This document shows positions 43,499 to 52,749 of a stretch of DNA of 64,000 bases, in pieces; positions within the stretch are counted from its first letter, which is position 1; every line of letters starts with the position of its first letter. The stretch spans positions 1 through 64,000 of the forward strand of contig JAUIBK010000022.1 in the NCBI GenBank assembly GCA_030428205.1, given 5' to 3'. The position numbers and the translations under genes are program-made. This stretch comes from a bacterium (lineage in GTDB: Bacteria > Bdellovibrionota_C > UBA2361 > RFPC01). The notes below the pieces were generated by a model. It was given only the letters and a program-made list of their open reading frames with translations. It did no database searches and had not been told where the DNA came from.

Positions 43499-44049
43499 AA
43501 ACTCTCCTTCCGCTCATACTCTTTTGTATCTGCCTGCTTCCTCTCGTAGCATTTGAGCAGGAGGTTCAAGCATCGAACTCTATTGCTATTGCTCACCGCG
43601 CAGACACTCTTCAAACTCTTCCACACCCTGGAAAGTCTGTGCCACTTCAAGTGCACCTTCGTGGCACACGCAACGCAAAATTTCTCCTTAAGACAGAGAT
43701 CATCCGTGATGGACGCCGATTTCAGATCGACCTGCCTCACGGCTCTATAAACGCGTTCGATCAACCAGAATACAACATTGAGATTATCGCACCCGTTTTA
43801 GACGTCTCTTACCGATTTACCTTGATAGACAGCTCAGGAAAGATCGTTACCCGGTCTCCCTGGCACTATCTTCGCAGAAACTGCATGCCACGACTTGCGC
43901 TTGCCAACGTAGAGATAGAGGAACAGGCACCTCCATCAAAGAAAGCGGCATCACTTCGTGAGTATGCATCACAACTCGAAGAAGACATCGAGAGCTATGA
44001 TAATGCTCTCCTACTCTTACAAGAGATTCTACCAATGGTCGGCAAGTAA
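43495..44049 (+). CDS. Exported protein in the kinase operon (184 aa)
   Basis: The ATG at 43495 overlaps the kinase stop (ATGA) and has GGAGGAGAAAG upstream. Signal peptide 1-26 (KTLLPLILFCICLLPLVAFE). The mature part holds a beta-sandwich-like segment (LQVHLRGTRNAKFLLKTEII, YRFTLIDSSGKIVTRSPWHY) and a C-terminal helix (LREYASQLEEDIESYDNALL). It could be a periplasmic partner of the kinase's sensor domain; that is inference from the overlap. Confidence 0.65.
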   Translation: MKTLLPLILFCICLLPLVAFEQEVQASNSIAIAHRADTLQTLPHPGKSVPLQVHLRGTRNAKFLLKTEIIRDGRRFQIDLPHGSINAFDQPEYNIEIIAPVLDVSYRFTLIDSSGKIVTRSPWHYLRRNCMPRLALANVEIEEQAPPSKKAASLREYASQLEEDIESYDNALLLLQEILPMVGK

Positions 44050-44059
44050 AGGGGTATCA

Positions 44060-44689
44060 ATGAGACAGTTTCTTACTGTTGTTACATATATGGCGCTTTC
44101 ACTGGGGCTCTTCACAAGCACCACATATGCGCTTGAAGCCGAAGTCCTTATACGTGGGATACAAGAGGCGACCTCTGCTACTGGCATCATCATTACCTCT
44201 GATGGCACCCAAAAGCGAGCGCCTACCTCATTTGAGCAAGTTGGAGCATCAACCGTTGCCGTTCGCTTTGCCTATTCAGCACAAGATATTCAAAACGGGG
44301 CTCTCGCTTCTGCGATTGCTACAAACGCTAATGGCGAAACTGCTTTCGCCACCGTGACAGAGCTCAGGGCTCAAGAAACAAAACCTGCTTCTCTTCACCT
44401 CTCACAGTGCTCTACTACTGCCACGAACAGCAGCGCTAATACCCAGCAGATTGTTCTCTTTGAGAGGCTCGTAGAACTGAGAAAGAAAAGGCGTGAAGTA
44501 AAGATTCAAGAACTTCAAGGACTACTCACCGAAGACATAGCAGCAAAACTCTCTAAGCTCGAATCTCACTTTGGCTACGAATACCAAACTCCCCTAAGCG
44601 GCAATATGAATCCTGTAGTCCTCAGCCAGAGGCTCGACCAACTCGTTCACAGCATTAAGACCTTCAACCTACACCGGAAGAGCAAGTAG
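44060..44689 (+). CDS. Exported protein in the kinase operon (209 aa)
   Basis: ATG at 44060 with AAAGGGG upstream, 10 bases after the preceding stop; a longer frame from 43958 overlaps that gene and is unlikely. Signal peptide 1-24 (RQFLTVVTYMALSLGLFTST). The mature part starts with a beta-rich segment (AEVLIRGIQEATSATGIIIT) and ends in a coiled-coil-like helix (FERLVELRKKRREVKIQELQ). The overall layout, strands then helix, resembles the gene before it and may reflect an ancient duplication, but I could not align them. Confidence 0.6.
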   Translation: MRQFLTVVTYMALSLGLFTSTTYALEAEVLIRGIQEATSATGIIITSDGTQKRAPTSFEQVGASTVAVRFAYSAQDIQNGALASAIATNANGETAFATVTELRAQETKPASLHLSQCSTTATNSSANTQQIVLFERLVELRKKRREVKIQELQGLLTEDIAAKLSKLESHFGYEYQTPLSGNMNPVVLSQRLDQLVHSIKTFNLHRKSK

Positions 44690-44723
44690 TGCATTTTTCT
44701 CCCCACTGTGCGATCTTTCCTTC

Positions 44724-45659
44724 ATGGATCGCATAGAGAGGATTAACAACGCGCTGACAAGCATTCACCACGAAGCTTCTTACTACTCCCAAGAAGAGTG
44801 CCCAAGCGATCTTTTATGTGCTCTCTCAAAAGCGTTCTCGCAGATAGATCCACAATCGTGGACTGAACGGCTATGCTTTGGAGGAGTGTATGTAAACGGT
44901 AAGCGACAAACTGATAATACATCTCTTACTGCGCCATGCCGCGTTGAATATTTTGAACCAAAATTCCCTATCTCTGAGGCAAGAAGTGCGTTCCCCTCCT
45001 TTTCAAGCGATTTCATACTCTATGAGGACAACGATCTCATTGCGGTGTATAAACCTCGAGGCCTACCAAGCACCGCCAACCGCGAGCAAAGCACATATAA
45101 CCTGAAGGCATATCTCGAAGACTACTACGGACACCCCGTCCACCTCCCATCTCGACTTGATACATCAACTCAAGGGATCATGCTTGTTAGTCGCACAGAA
45201 CGGATGCACGGTCGTTTACAACGACTCTATGAGAGACGACTTGTTCAAAAGGAATACATCCTGGAAGTCCCCAGGCGCTTTGATTGGAAAGAGAAAATAG
45301 TTGATGCCCCGATTGGAAGAGATTCTCTTCACCCGGTCCTTCGAAAGGTGTGTGAAAGCGGAAAACCTGCAAAGACAGTTTTTCAATCTTTTCGAGAACA
45401 AAAGTTTGTCGACAAGGAGGGACAATCGCACGAAACAACACTTCTTCTAGCAAAACCGTATAGCGGGCGAACCCATCAACTTCGCGTACACTGCCAAGAG
45501 TTTGGTCCAGCTATTATTGGAGACAACTTCTACGATGGCCTTGTCGCAGACGAGCTCCATCTCTTAAGTTACCGAGTCTCAGTCTGGCATCCTTGGCTCG
45601 AGAAACAGATACTCGTTTCACTTTTTGGGAAGTTTCTTCCTCGATGGGTTGAATGGTAG
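44724..45659 (+). CDS. RluA-family pseudouridine synthase
   Basis: 311 residues. The catalytic motif HLPSRLDTSTQGIMLVSRT near 139-157 contains the active Asp in RLDxxTxG. Also present are ILYEDNDLIAVYKPRGLPST (near 98), LVQKEYILEVP and the C-terminal KPYSGRTHQLRVHCQEFGPAIIGDNFY. The N-terminus has a weak S4-like region (ERLCFGGVYVNGKR). Target RNA position unknown. It follows the kinase operon after 34 bases and may be co-transcribed. Confidence 0.93.
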   Translation: MDRIERINNALTSIHHEASYYSQEECPSDLLCALSKAFSQIDPQSWTERLCFGGVYVNGKRQTDNTSLTAPCRVEYFEPKFPISEARSAFPSFSSDFILYEDNDLIAVYKPRGLPSTANREQSTYNLKAYLEDYYGHPVHLPSRLDTSTQGIMLVSRTERMHGRLQRLYERRLVQKEYILEVPRRFDWKEKIVDAPIGRDSLHPVLRKVCESGKPAKTVFQSFREQKFVDKEGQSHETTLLLAKPYSGRTHQLRVHCQEFGPAIIGDNFYDGLVADELHLLSYRVSVWHPWLEKQILVSLFGKFLPRWVEW

Positions 45660-45768
45660 CATCCGGCCCTTTCTTATCGAAGTCTAAGGACCCACCTCAA
45701 TCCCCATCCCTTCACGACGGGCTTTTCTCTCGTTACTCCTCAAATACAAGAATCTTCGATGCACGAAA

Positions 45769-45797
45769 ATAAATATGTACATTAAACACATATTTAT
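45769..45797. promoter_or_regulatory. AT-rich 10-bp inverted repeat
   Basis: ATAAATATGT (45769-45778) and ACATATTTAT (45788-45797) are perfect complements with a 9-nt spacer, about 145 bases before the Ala/Lys-rich exported protein gene. It could be an operator; no T-run terminator follows it. The rest of the 45660-45940 gap shows nothing else. Confidence 0.35.
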
Positions 45798-45940
45798 GAC
45801 ACCTCCCACAGGCAAGCGACATAACAGAGAGGAGAGCAACAAAGATCTTCTGTTCGTCTTGTTACGAATTAACGACCCTCTCGTACTCTTAAGAAATCTA
45901 CTCTTCTCTTTTGTTTGTTTATTATTAAAGGTTTTCTATC

Positions 45941-46402
45941 ATGAAAAAACTCTCTCGGCTCATCTTCTCAGTCACCCTAGCGTGTCTTCTCTCCCCTCTC
46001 TCCACATCAGCCGAGTACCTCTATACTGAAAACGAAGTAACTCAACTCATCGATGAAATAATCATAGAGCTTATTGAAAATGGAGAGCTCGCCATTGTAG
46101 ATGAGAGTGATGCATGCAAAAAAGCACGAAACGCTCTTAAGGCAGCGAATGAAACACTAGAAAAAGCAGAGTCAAGCCTCTCAGCTGCCCAGTCAGCCTA
46201 CGACATTGCCAAAACAGCAAAAGAAGCTGCTTGTGCTCTTCCGATAGGTAACGCATGTAAAAAAGCAAAGAAAGCACTCGCCTCAGCAAAAAAAGTTCGT
46301 GACACAGCTCAAAAGTCTGTCGTCACAGCGAAGGAAGGTGCCGAAGCAGCTAAGAAAAAAGTGGAAGAGGAATGTGAAGATGATGAGAAGGGGAAAAAGT
46401 AA
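45941..46402 (+). CDS. Exported alanine/lysine-rich coiled-coil protein
   Basis: 153 residues. Signal peptide 1-24 (KKLSRLIFSVTLACLLSPLS). After an acidic segment (EVTQLIDEIIIELIENGELA) comes a long helical hairpin or coiled coil of Ala/Lys heptads (KAANETLEKAESSLSAAQSA; SAKKVRDTAQKSVVTAKEG). Cysteines occur at DACKKAR, ACALPIGNACKK and EEECEDD. It ends in an acidic-then-basic tail. It resembles small periplasmic or lipoprotein-like coiled coils, but no family is recognised. A good terminator follows. Confidence 0.65.
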   Translation: MKKLSRLIFSVTLACLLSPLSTSAEYLYTENEVTQLIDEIIIELIENGELAIVDESDACKKARNALKAANETLEKAESSLSAAQSAYDIAKTAKEAACALPIGNACKKAKKALASAKKVRDTAQKSVVTAKEGAEAAKKKVEEECEDDEKGKK

Positions 46403-46429
46403 GGCCCTGAAGCTCATCTTGCACCCTTG

Positions 46430-46454
46430 GGAGCTACACAAGTTGTGTAGCTCC
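46430..46454 (+). terminator. Hairpin terminator candidate after the coiled-coil gene
   Basis: GGAGCTACAC (46430-46439) pairs perfectly with GTGTAGCTCC (46445-46454) around AAGTT, 28 bases after the stop. No strong T run follows, so it may be an imperfect terminator. Confidence 0.6.
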
Positions 46455-46663
46455 TCATACTTGCACCTTTTTCATGAGATTCATTCATAACCACCCCAAA
46501 TTACTTACTTCTCCTCCTTCCTCACAGCACCCTCACTCCTTCAGAATCCCTTTTGCAGTTTCACCTCACTCTATACTAGTATCCAGGTGATCGATCCCAA
46601 CTCTAGGTGATCATTTATATTGCCCCTTCATTAAACCATTCTTGTTTAAGGGATTTTTTTACT

Positions 46664-48061
46664 ATGAGTTCTGAATCACGTGACCTAATTGTTCTTGGAT
46701 CTGGCCCTGGTGGATACGTTGCTGCTATCCGCGCTGCTCAACTTGGCCGTAAGGTGACTATTGTTGAACGAGATGCTCTGGGTGGTATCTGCCTCAACTG
46801 GGGATGTATCCCATCAAAATCTCTCCTTCGTGCTGCACAACTCTATAACGACATGAAGCATGCTGATGAGTTTGGCTTCACCACTGGAGATATCAAGGTT
46901 GATTTTCCACGTGTTATGGAGCGCTCACGTGAAGTCGCTAACAAACTTAGCGGTGGCGTGAGCTATCTTATGAAGAAGAACAAGATCGAAGTGGTAAACG
47001 GTTTTGGTTCTCTTGATAGTGGCAACAAACTTCATGGTCAAGATGATTCGGGCAAAAACACAACGTACACCTTTAAAGATATTATTATCGCAACAGGTGC
47101 TCGCGCTCGCCCCATTCCTGGCGTTGAAATTGATGGTGAGGTGCTTCACACTTACCGCACCATGCTTGCCTCAAAGCGACTCCCTCAAAAACTGCTCGTA
47201 GTAGGCGCTGGCGCTATCGGCATTGAATTTGCGTACTTTTTCCACTCCCTTGGCGCACAAGTAACTGTGGTAGAAATGTTACCCCAAATTCTTCCAGTTG
47301 AAGACAACGAGGTCGCTAAAAACCTCGAGCGTATCTTCTCTAAGAAAGGGATGAACATTAAAACAGGTACTGCTGTTGAAGACATGAAGGTCTCAGGCAA
47401 AACACTCACAGCAACTCTCCGCAAGGGCGATGAGACAGAGAAATGGAGTGGTGACGCTGGGCTTATTGCGATCGGCGTTCTTCCTAATACAGAGAACATC
47501 GGTCTTGAAAAAGTTGGCATTGAGACCGACCGCGGCTTCCTCATGGTTGATGAGTACTTGCGCACAAACGTACCGAACCACTTTGCTATCGGTGATATCG
47601 TTCCTGGCCCCCAGCTTGCTCATAAAGCAAGCCACGAGGGTATCATTGCTGCTGAAGCAGCTTGCAGTGCAGCGCACCAACCGATGCACTACGACAACAT
47701 CCCAGGGTGTACGTACTGTCAGCCACAGGTTGCTTCAGTGGGACTCACTGAGCAAGCGTGTAAGGAGCAAGGTATTAAGTACCGCATAGGAAAAGTACCG
47801 TTTGGTGCCATCGGAAAAGCTATCGCTATCGGAGAGCCTGACGGATTTATTAAGGTCATCATTGACGATGAGATCGGCGAAGTGCTCGGAGTACACATTC
47901 TTCACGCGGAAGCCACAGAGCTTATCGCAGAAGCCGCAGTGATTCGCTCACACGAAGGTGTCGCTGCAAGCGTACTTGAGACAGTACACCCTCACCCAAC
48001 ACTTTCTGAGTCAGTAATGGAGGCGATGGCTGCTGCACTTGGGCGTCCTATCAACTCCTAA
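46664..48061 (+). CDS. lpdA: Dihydrolipoyl dehydrogenase (E3)
   Basis: Reoxidises the dihydrolipoyl groups of 2-oxoacid dehydrogenase complexes using FAD and NAD. 465 residues from the ATG at 46664 (AGGGA upstream); a longer frame from 46607 adds unrelated sequence. Motifs: IVLGSGPGGYVAAIRAAQLG (FAD), GGICLNWGCIPSKSLL with the redox cysteine pair near 43-48, LLVVGAGAIGIEFAYFF (NAD), FAIGDIVPGPQLAHKA, and the C-terminal HPHPTLSE base. It heads the lpdA-lipB-E1-E2 cluster. Confidence 0.97.
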   Translation: MSSESRDLIVLGSGPGGYVAAIRAAQLGRKVTIVERDALGGICLNWGCIPSKSLLRAAQLYNDMKHADEFGFTTGDIKVDFPRVMERSREVANKLSGGVSYLMKKNKIEVVNGFGSLDSGNKLHGQDDSGKNTTYTFKDIIIATGARARPIPGVEIDGEVLHTYRTMLASKRLPQKLLVVGAGAIGIEFAYFFHSLGAQVTVVEMLPQILPVEDNEVAKNLERIFSKKGMNIKTGTAVEDMKVSGKTLTATLRKGDETEKWSGDAGLIAIGVLPNTENIGLEKVGIETDRGFLMVDEYLRTNVPNHFAIGDIVPGPQLAHKASHEGIIAAEAACSAAHQPMHYDNIPGCTYCQPQVASVGLTEQACKEQGIKYRIGKVPFGAIGKAIAIGEPDGFIKVIIDDEIGEVLGVHILHAEATELIAEAAVIRSHEGVAASVLETVHPHPTLSESVMEAMAAALGRPINS

Positions 48062-48075
48062 GCGGAGGTTTCTTA

Positions 48076-48129
48076 ACCATCTAGGTGCAATCCTACGTTA
48101 GAACACAGGATTTTTTGCACCTAAATGGT
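48076..48129 (+). terminator. Hairpin after lpdA
   Basis: ACCATCTAGGTGCA...TCCT (48076-48094) pairs with AGGATTTTTTGCACCTAAATGGT (48107-48129) with one mismatch and a bulge of T residues. It lies 15 bases after the lpdA stop and 38 before the lipB start, so it may attenuate read-through within the cluster. Confidence 0.65.
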
Positions 48130-48167
48130 CATACAATGAATTTCATCTATTAGACCTTGGCTTTCCT

Positions 48168-48878
48168 GTGGGAGAAGACTTACCACTACAGATATCGAGA
48201 CTCGGACTTGTTCCCTATAAAGAAACCTGGGATCTACAAAAAACTCTCCAACGGGCGCTTATTGACGGAACCGGAGAGGACACCCTGCTTCTCTGCGAAC
48301 ATCCACCCACCATCACTCTTGGAAGGAGCACGGCGACTGATAGTCTGATAGCTTCAAAAGAAGAGCTCGAGCAGCTTGGGGTTGAGCTCTACGAGATTGA
48401 GCGTGGAGGCGACATCACCTACCACGGCCCTGGCCAGCTTGTTGCCTACCCTATTATCGATCTACGCAGAAAAAAAACCGACGTAGGCTGGTACATGAGG
48501 GCTCTTGAGGAGATCATCTTAAAAACCCTTCAACACTTTGAAATCATAGGAAATCAGATCAGTGGCAAGACCGGCGTGTGGACTCTAAGTGCTGAAAATG
48601 ATAAGAAAAATGCGCCTCGGAAGTTAGCTTCTATCGGGATCAGGCTGTCTCGCTGGTGCACACTTCACGGCTTGTCGTTAAACGTACGAGATTGCTCAAG
48701 CGGCTTTGGCTTGATTCACCCGTGTGGCTTTCACGACGTAGCGATGACCTCCATGGAAGGCGAGCTTGCTCTTCTCCATGGGAAAGAGGACCAATACCCA
48801 TCACTCAAGATGACTGAAGTACAGGAGGCTCTCATTGATGCCTTCTGCGATATTTTGAAGTACCGGAGGAACCCGTAA
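48168..48878 (+). CDS. lipB: Octanoyl-[acyl-carrier-protein]:protein transferase
   Basis: Transfers octanoate from ACP to lipoyl domains, the first step of de novo lipoylation. 236 residues from GTG 48168. Motifs: LLLCEHPPTITLGRS near 42-56, the substrate motif RGGDITYHGPGQLVAYPI near 80-97, KLASIGIRLSRWCTLHG with the catalytic Lys near 153, and LIHPCGFHDVAMTS with the catalytic Cys near 185. It directly precedes the E1 gene (TAA then ATG without a gap), linking lipoylation to its substrate complex. lipA is not in the window. Confidence 0.95.
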   Translation: MGEDLPLQISRLGLVPYKETWDLQKTLQRALIDGTGEDTLLLCEHPPTITLGRSTATDSLIASKEELEQLGVELYEIERGGDITYHGPGQLVAYPIIDLRRKKTDVGWYMRALEEIILKTLQHFEIIGNQISGKTGVWTLSAENDKKNAPRKLASIGIRLSRWCTLHGLSLNVRDCSSGFGLIHPCGFHDVAMTSMEGELALLHGKEDQYPSLKMTEVQEALIDAFCDILKYRRNP

Positions 48879-51137
48879 ATGCCCCGCGCCCAAACGACAA
48901 AACGTTCAACAAGAAAAAAGGCTAGCCCTTCGAGAAACGGAGCACACCGAAACGGCTCTGCTCCCCTCAAAAAACGAGCTGCGAAAAAAACTCCCAAGAA
49001 AAAGACAGCGGCCAAAACCTCTTCTAAGAAAAAAGCTACTTCAAAGCGTAAAACAACCAAGAAGAAAGTCGCTATAAAAAAGACAGCAACGAAAAAGAAG
49101 AGGCCAGCGACAAAGCGATCCTCCTCCGCAAAACGAGCCACCCTGACAGCCAAAGATCTTGTTTCTGCCTACCGGGATATGGTGCGTGCTCGCCTTAACG
49201 ACGAAAAAGCTATCGTTCTCTATAAACAGAACAAGTGCCACTTCCAAATCGGAACTGCTGGACACGAGGCCATACAGATCGCAACTTCGCGTGCTTTTCG
49301 TGCAGGAAAGGACTGGTTCTACCCGTACTATCGTGACATGGCGCTGTGTGCAGGCCTTGGTATGACTGATGGCGAACTCATGATGAACGCCATGAACAAA
49401 CAAGACGATCCGAACTCACACGGACGTCAGATGCCAATGCATTACGGTCACAAAGAACTCAATATCGTTAACCAAAGTTCACCCACGGGAACTCAGTACC
49501 TTCAAGCAGTTGGGTGCGCTATGGCCTCAAGCAAGCTTGGCAAGAAAGAGGTCACCTATGTTTCTTCTGGCGAAGGGACATGTAGCCAAGGGGACTTCCA
49601 CGAAGCGCTCAACTGGGCAGCACGTGATCAACTTCCCGTTGTCTTTGTTATCCAAGATAATAACTATGCTATCTCAGTGCCAATCTCTGAGCAGATTGCT
49701 GGTGAAAGTGTCTACGATATTGTTGCTGGTTACGAAAACCTCGAACGCTTCGAAGTAGACGGAACTGACTTTGAGGAGTCATATAAAGCCGTATCTACTG
49801 CTCACGCCCGCGCTCTTGCTGGAGACGGCCCCTCGGTCATCGTGGCGAGCGTGCCACGTCTCCAGAGCCACTCAATCTCTGACAACCATTTAAAATATCG
49901 CTCAGAGGAAGATATTGCTGCAGAACAAAAGCGGTGCCCTATCGCCAAGATGGAACGCTTTCTTATCCGTAAAAAGCACGCAACGAAAGCTGAGCTTTCT
50001 ACCCTTCGAGATGAAGTGAAAGCTGAAGTAGATAAAGCTGCGGAATGGGCCGAGCAACAACCAGATCCAAACCCCGCTCAAGCACTTGATTACACCATCA
50101 ACGAACCCAACCCAGCCTCTCTCGTCCAAGAGCAAGAAGCCACAGGCGAAGAGGTCTACCTCGTTGACGCCCTCAACCATGCTCTTCATGAAGAGATGGA
50201 GAGAAACGATCAGATGTATGTTTTTGGTCAAGATATCGCTCATGGAAAAGGTGGTGTGTTTACTGTTACATCTGGCCTCACTGATACGTTCTCTGTAAAG
50301 CGCGCCTTCAATGCACCGCTTGCTGAAGCTTCCATCGCTGGCGTTGCTGTAGGAATGGCAACCCGTGGACTCACTCCAGTTGCCGAGATTCAATTTGGTG
50401 ACTACGTCTGGACTGCCATGATGCAGATCAGAAACGAGCTCGCTATGATGAACTATCGCTCTGGTGGTGATTTTACCTGCCCGGCAGTTCTCCGTATTCC
50501 AGTTGGTGGATATATCCATGGGGCGTGTTACCACTCTCAAAATATTGAGGGAACGTTCTCACACTTTCCTGGACTTCACGTTGTGCTTCCTTCAAATGCA
50601 ACAGACGCCAAGGGACTCCTAAAGTCTGCCATCCGCTCGAACGACCCTGTGCTCTTCCTTGAACACAAAGGACTCTACCGCCAGGTGTACGCGAAAGGGC
50701 CTGAGGGTGATGCGGACTTCCTAACCCCTATCGGAAAAGCCAAAGTGGTCAGGGAGGGAGAAGACCTCACTATCGTGACCTACGGCGCTATCGTGCAGAA
50801 AAGCATCCTTGCAGCTCAAGAGCTTGAAAAAGCTGGGGCATCAGTGGAAGTTATCGATCTCCGTACGATTGTACCGCTCGATACAAACACTATTTTTGAG
50901 AGCGTGAAGAAAACTGGGCGAGTCCTCGTAGCTCACGAAGACGTCCAATTTATGGGATTTGGAGCTGAGATTGCCGCTCAGCTTGCCGATAGCTGCTTTG
51001 AGCATCTCGATGCCCCTATCAGACGTATCGGAATGAAGTACGCAGCTGCGGTGCCACACTCTGGCATTCTTGAATCTGCCATCTTGCCGCAAAACGATGA
51101 TGTTCTCGTTGCTGCAAGAAACCTTTTGTCGTATTAA
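48879..51137 (+). CDS. 2-oxoacid dehydrogenase E1, fused alpha and beta, with lysine-rich N-terminal tail
   Basis: Thiamine-diphosphate decarboxylase component, probably of a branched-chain 2-oxoacid (or pyruvate) dehydrogenase. 752 residues. Residues 1-88 are an H1-histone-like Lys/Arg/Ala/Thr tail (RAAKKTPKKKTAAKTSSKKK). Alpha domain about 88-420: FYPYYRDMALCAGLGMT, SSGEGTCSQGDFHEALNWAA and IQDNNYAISVP (ThDP motif). Beta domain about 430-752: VFGQDIAHGKGGVFTVTSGL, NAPLAEASIAGVAVGMATRG and EIQFGDYVW. The basic tail is not part of the family; its role is unknown. The strand on the opposite side gives a hydrophobic shadow frame only. Confidence 0.93.
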   Translation: MPRAQTTKRSTRKKASPSRNGAHRNGSAPLKKRAAKKTPKKKTAAKTSSKKKATSKRKTTKKKVAIKKTATKKKRPATKRSSSAKRATLTAKDLVSAYRDMVRARLNDEKAIVLYKQNKCHFQIGTAGHEAIQIATSRAFRAGKDWFYPYYRDMALCAGLGMTDGELMMNAMNKQDDPNSHGRQMPMHYGHKELNIVNQSSPTGTQYLQAVGCAMASSKLGKKEVTYVSSGEGTCSQGDFHEALNWAARDQLPVVFVIQDNNYAISVPISEQIAGESVYDIVAGYENLERFEVDGTDFEESYKAVSTAHARALAGDGPSVIVASVPRLQSHSISDNHLKYRSEEDIAAEQKRCPIAKMERFLIRKKHATKAELSTLRDEVKAEVDKAAEWAEQQPDPNPAQALDYTINEPNPASLVQEQEATGEEVYLVDALNHALHEEMERNDQMYVFGQDIAHGKGGVFTVTSGLTDTFSVKRAFNAPLAEASIAGVAVGMATRGLTPVAEIQFGDYVWTAMMQIRNELAMMNYRSGGDFTCPAVLRIPVGGYIHGACYHSQNIEGTFSHFPGLHVVLPSNATDAKGLLKSAIRSNDPVLFLEHKGLYRQVYAKGPEGDADFLTPIGKAKVVREGEDLTIVTYGAIVQKSILAAQELEKAGASVEVIDLRTIVPLDTNTIFESVKKTGRVLVAHEDVQFMGFGAEIAAQLADSCFEHLDAPIRRIGMKYAAAVPHSGILESAILPQNDDVLVAARNLLSY

Positions 51138-51173
51138 GTTAGGTAAACCTTTAGTAACTCTAGGAGAAGTTCG

Positions 51174-52544
51174 ATGAAAGTCGACATGGTCATGCCCCAA
51201 ATGGGTGAATCAATTGCAGAAGCAACAATTTCACGTTGGTTAAAGTCACCAGGTGAGGCCGTTGAAAAAGACGAGATCATTCTTGAGATCTCAACGGACA
51301 AAGTTGACTCTGAGATCCCTGCTCCTGCTGCTGGAACACTTGCTGAAGTTCTCTTCGGTGAAGGTGATGTTGTTCCTGTAAAAGAAAAGATTGCGACTAT
51401 CGACACTGACGGTGAAGCCGCTGCTGCTGCACCAAGTGCGCCTGCGGCTACTCCTGAGCCAGAATCAACACCCCAACCAGCTGCTGCGCAACCTGCTCCG
51501 GCTTCGAGCACAAACGGGAACGGAGCAGCACCTACTGCCGCACCTACTCGTGAACAGCTTCAATCAGCAGGACGTTTTTACTCTCCTGTTGTTCGAAGCC
51601 TTGCTGAAAAGCACGGTATCGACCTAGCCGAACTCGCTGCCATTCAAGGCTCCGGACAAGGTGGACGGGTGACAAAACAAGACTTCATGAACTACCTCAA
51701 CAACCGAGGTAGCCAACCAGCGGCTGCACCACAAGCCGCACCTACTCAAGCTGCACCGGCTCAACCGTCAACTTCTGCTGCTCAACCACCAGTAGAGTAC
51801 AAGGCACCAACTCCAGACATGCCTTCTACTGAATGGGGGCCCGATGGCACAAAAGTTGTTCCCATGGACAACATGCGCCAACTCATTGCTGACCACATGG
51901 TTCGCTCAAAGCATACGAGCCCACACGTTTACTCTGTACAAGAAGTTGATTGTAGTCGTATCTCGGAGTGGAGAGCTCGATACAAAAATGAATTCAAGAA
52001 GAAAGAGGGTTTTGGATTAAGCTTTACTCCTTTCTTTCTTGAAGCTGCTATTCGTGGGCTCCTTCAATTCCCGCTTATCAACTCTTCTGTAGATGGCAAT
52101 AAAGTCATCATGAAGCGTAACATCAACCTCGGTTGTGCTGTTGCTCTTGGAAACTCTGGTCTGATCGTTCCAGTCATCAAGCGTGCTGAAGAGAGAAATC
52201 TTGTAGGAATTTCTCGCGCGTTAATGGATCTCGCCATGCGGGCACGAGACAAGAAACTTCTTCCTGACGAAGTCATGGGTGGAACCTTTACGGTTACGAA
52301 CCCAGGTGTATTTGGCACTATGATTGGAACTCCAATTATTAACCAACCACAACTTGCGATTCTCTGCCTTGGGGCAATCAAGAAGCGCCCGGTTGTTATC
52401 GATGACATGATTGCTATTCGTGAGATCTGTTACTTAACACTCTCATACGACCACCGAATTATTGATGGTTCGCTTGGTGGACAATATCTTGCGTTCGTTC
52501 GTGAGTATATTGAGAATTGGGATATGGACCGGCCTCTCTATTAA
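51174..52544 (+). CDS. 2-oxoacid dehydrogenase E2 (dihydrolipoamide acyltransferase)
   Basis: 456 residues. Lipoyl domain 1-76 with the lipoylated Lys in LEISTDKVDSEIPAP near residue 43. Ala/Pro linker to about 120, then the E1/E3-binding domain YSPVVRSLAEKHGIDLAELA ... RVTKQDFMNYL near 138-180, and a second linker. The catalytic acyltransferase core follows from about 225, ending with SYDHRIIDGSLGGQYLAFV (His and Asp of HRxxDG). One lipoyl domain only. 36 bases after E1, completing E3-LipB-E1-E2. Branched-chain versus pyruvate specificity cannot be settled by eye. Confidence 0.94.
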   Translation: MKVDMVMPQMGESIAEATISRWLKSPGEAVEKDEIILEISTDKVDSEIPAPAAGTLAEVLFGEGDVVPVKEKIATIDTDGEAAAAAPSAPAATPEPESTPQPAAAQPAPASSTNGNGAAPTAAPTREQLQSAGRFYSPVVRSLAEKHGIDLAELAAIQGSGQGGRVTKQDFMNYLNNRGSQPAAAPQAAPTQAAPAQPSTSAAQPPVEYKAPTPDMPSTEWGPDGTKVVPMDNMRQLIADHMVRSKHTSPHVYSVQEVDCSRISEWRARYKNEFKKKEGFGLSFTPFFLEAAIRGLLQFPLINSSVDGNKVIMKRNINLGCAVALGNSGLIVPVIKRAEERNLVGISRALMDLAMRARDKKLLPDEVMGGTFTVTNPGVFGTMIGTPIINQPQLAILCLGAIKKRPVVIDDMIAIREICYLTLSYDHRIIDGSLGGQYLAFVREYIENWDMDRPLY

Positions 52545-52588
52545 GACAGGGCCGCCCCCTTAACCTACTGCTACATACAAGAAGAAAT

Positions 52589-52666
52589 TTATAACGCGAA
52601 GTACGCGAGGTACGCGAAGGAGGGATCTTCGCGCACCTCGCGTACCTCGCGTACTTCGCGTTATAA
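52589..52666 (+). repeat. 29-bp-stem hairpin of CGCGAAG/CGCGAGG units (family 2)
   Basis: Arms 52589-52617 (TTATAACGCGAAGTACGCGA then GGTACGCGA) and 52638-52666 pair perfectly over 29 bp. The right arm holds an extra 9-nt unit inside the loop side, consistent with copy-number slippage in one arm. It follows the E2 gene by 44 bases and probably ends that transcript. Confidence 0.8.
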
Positions 52667-52749
52667 TTATTCACCTAAAATGGCCCCCTAAAAAATCACC
52701 CCCTCCCATATTTCTCTTCACCACTCAAATACGTTATCCTCCCCCCTCT

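Noticed and set aside
45775..46029. 84-codon plus-strand frame overlapping the coiled-coil protein
   Set aside because: Overlaps the signal peptide of a better-supported gene in another frame.
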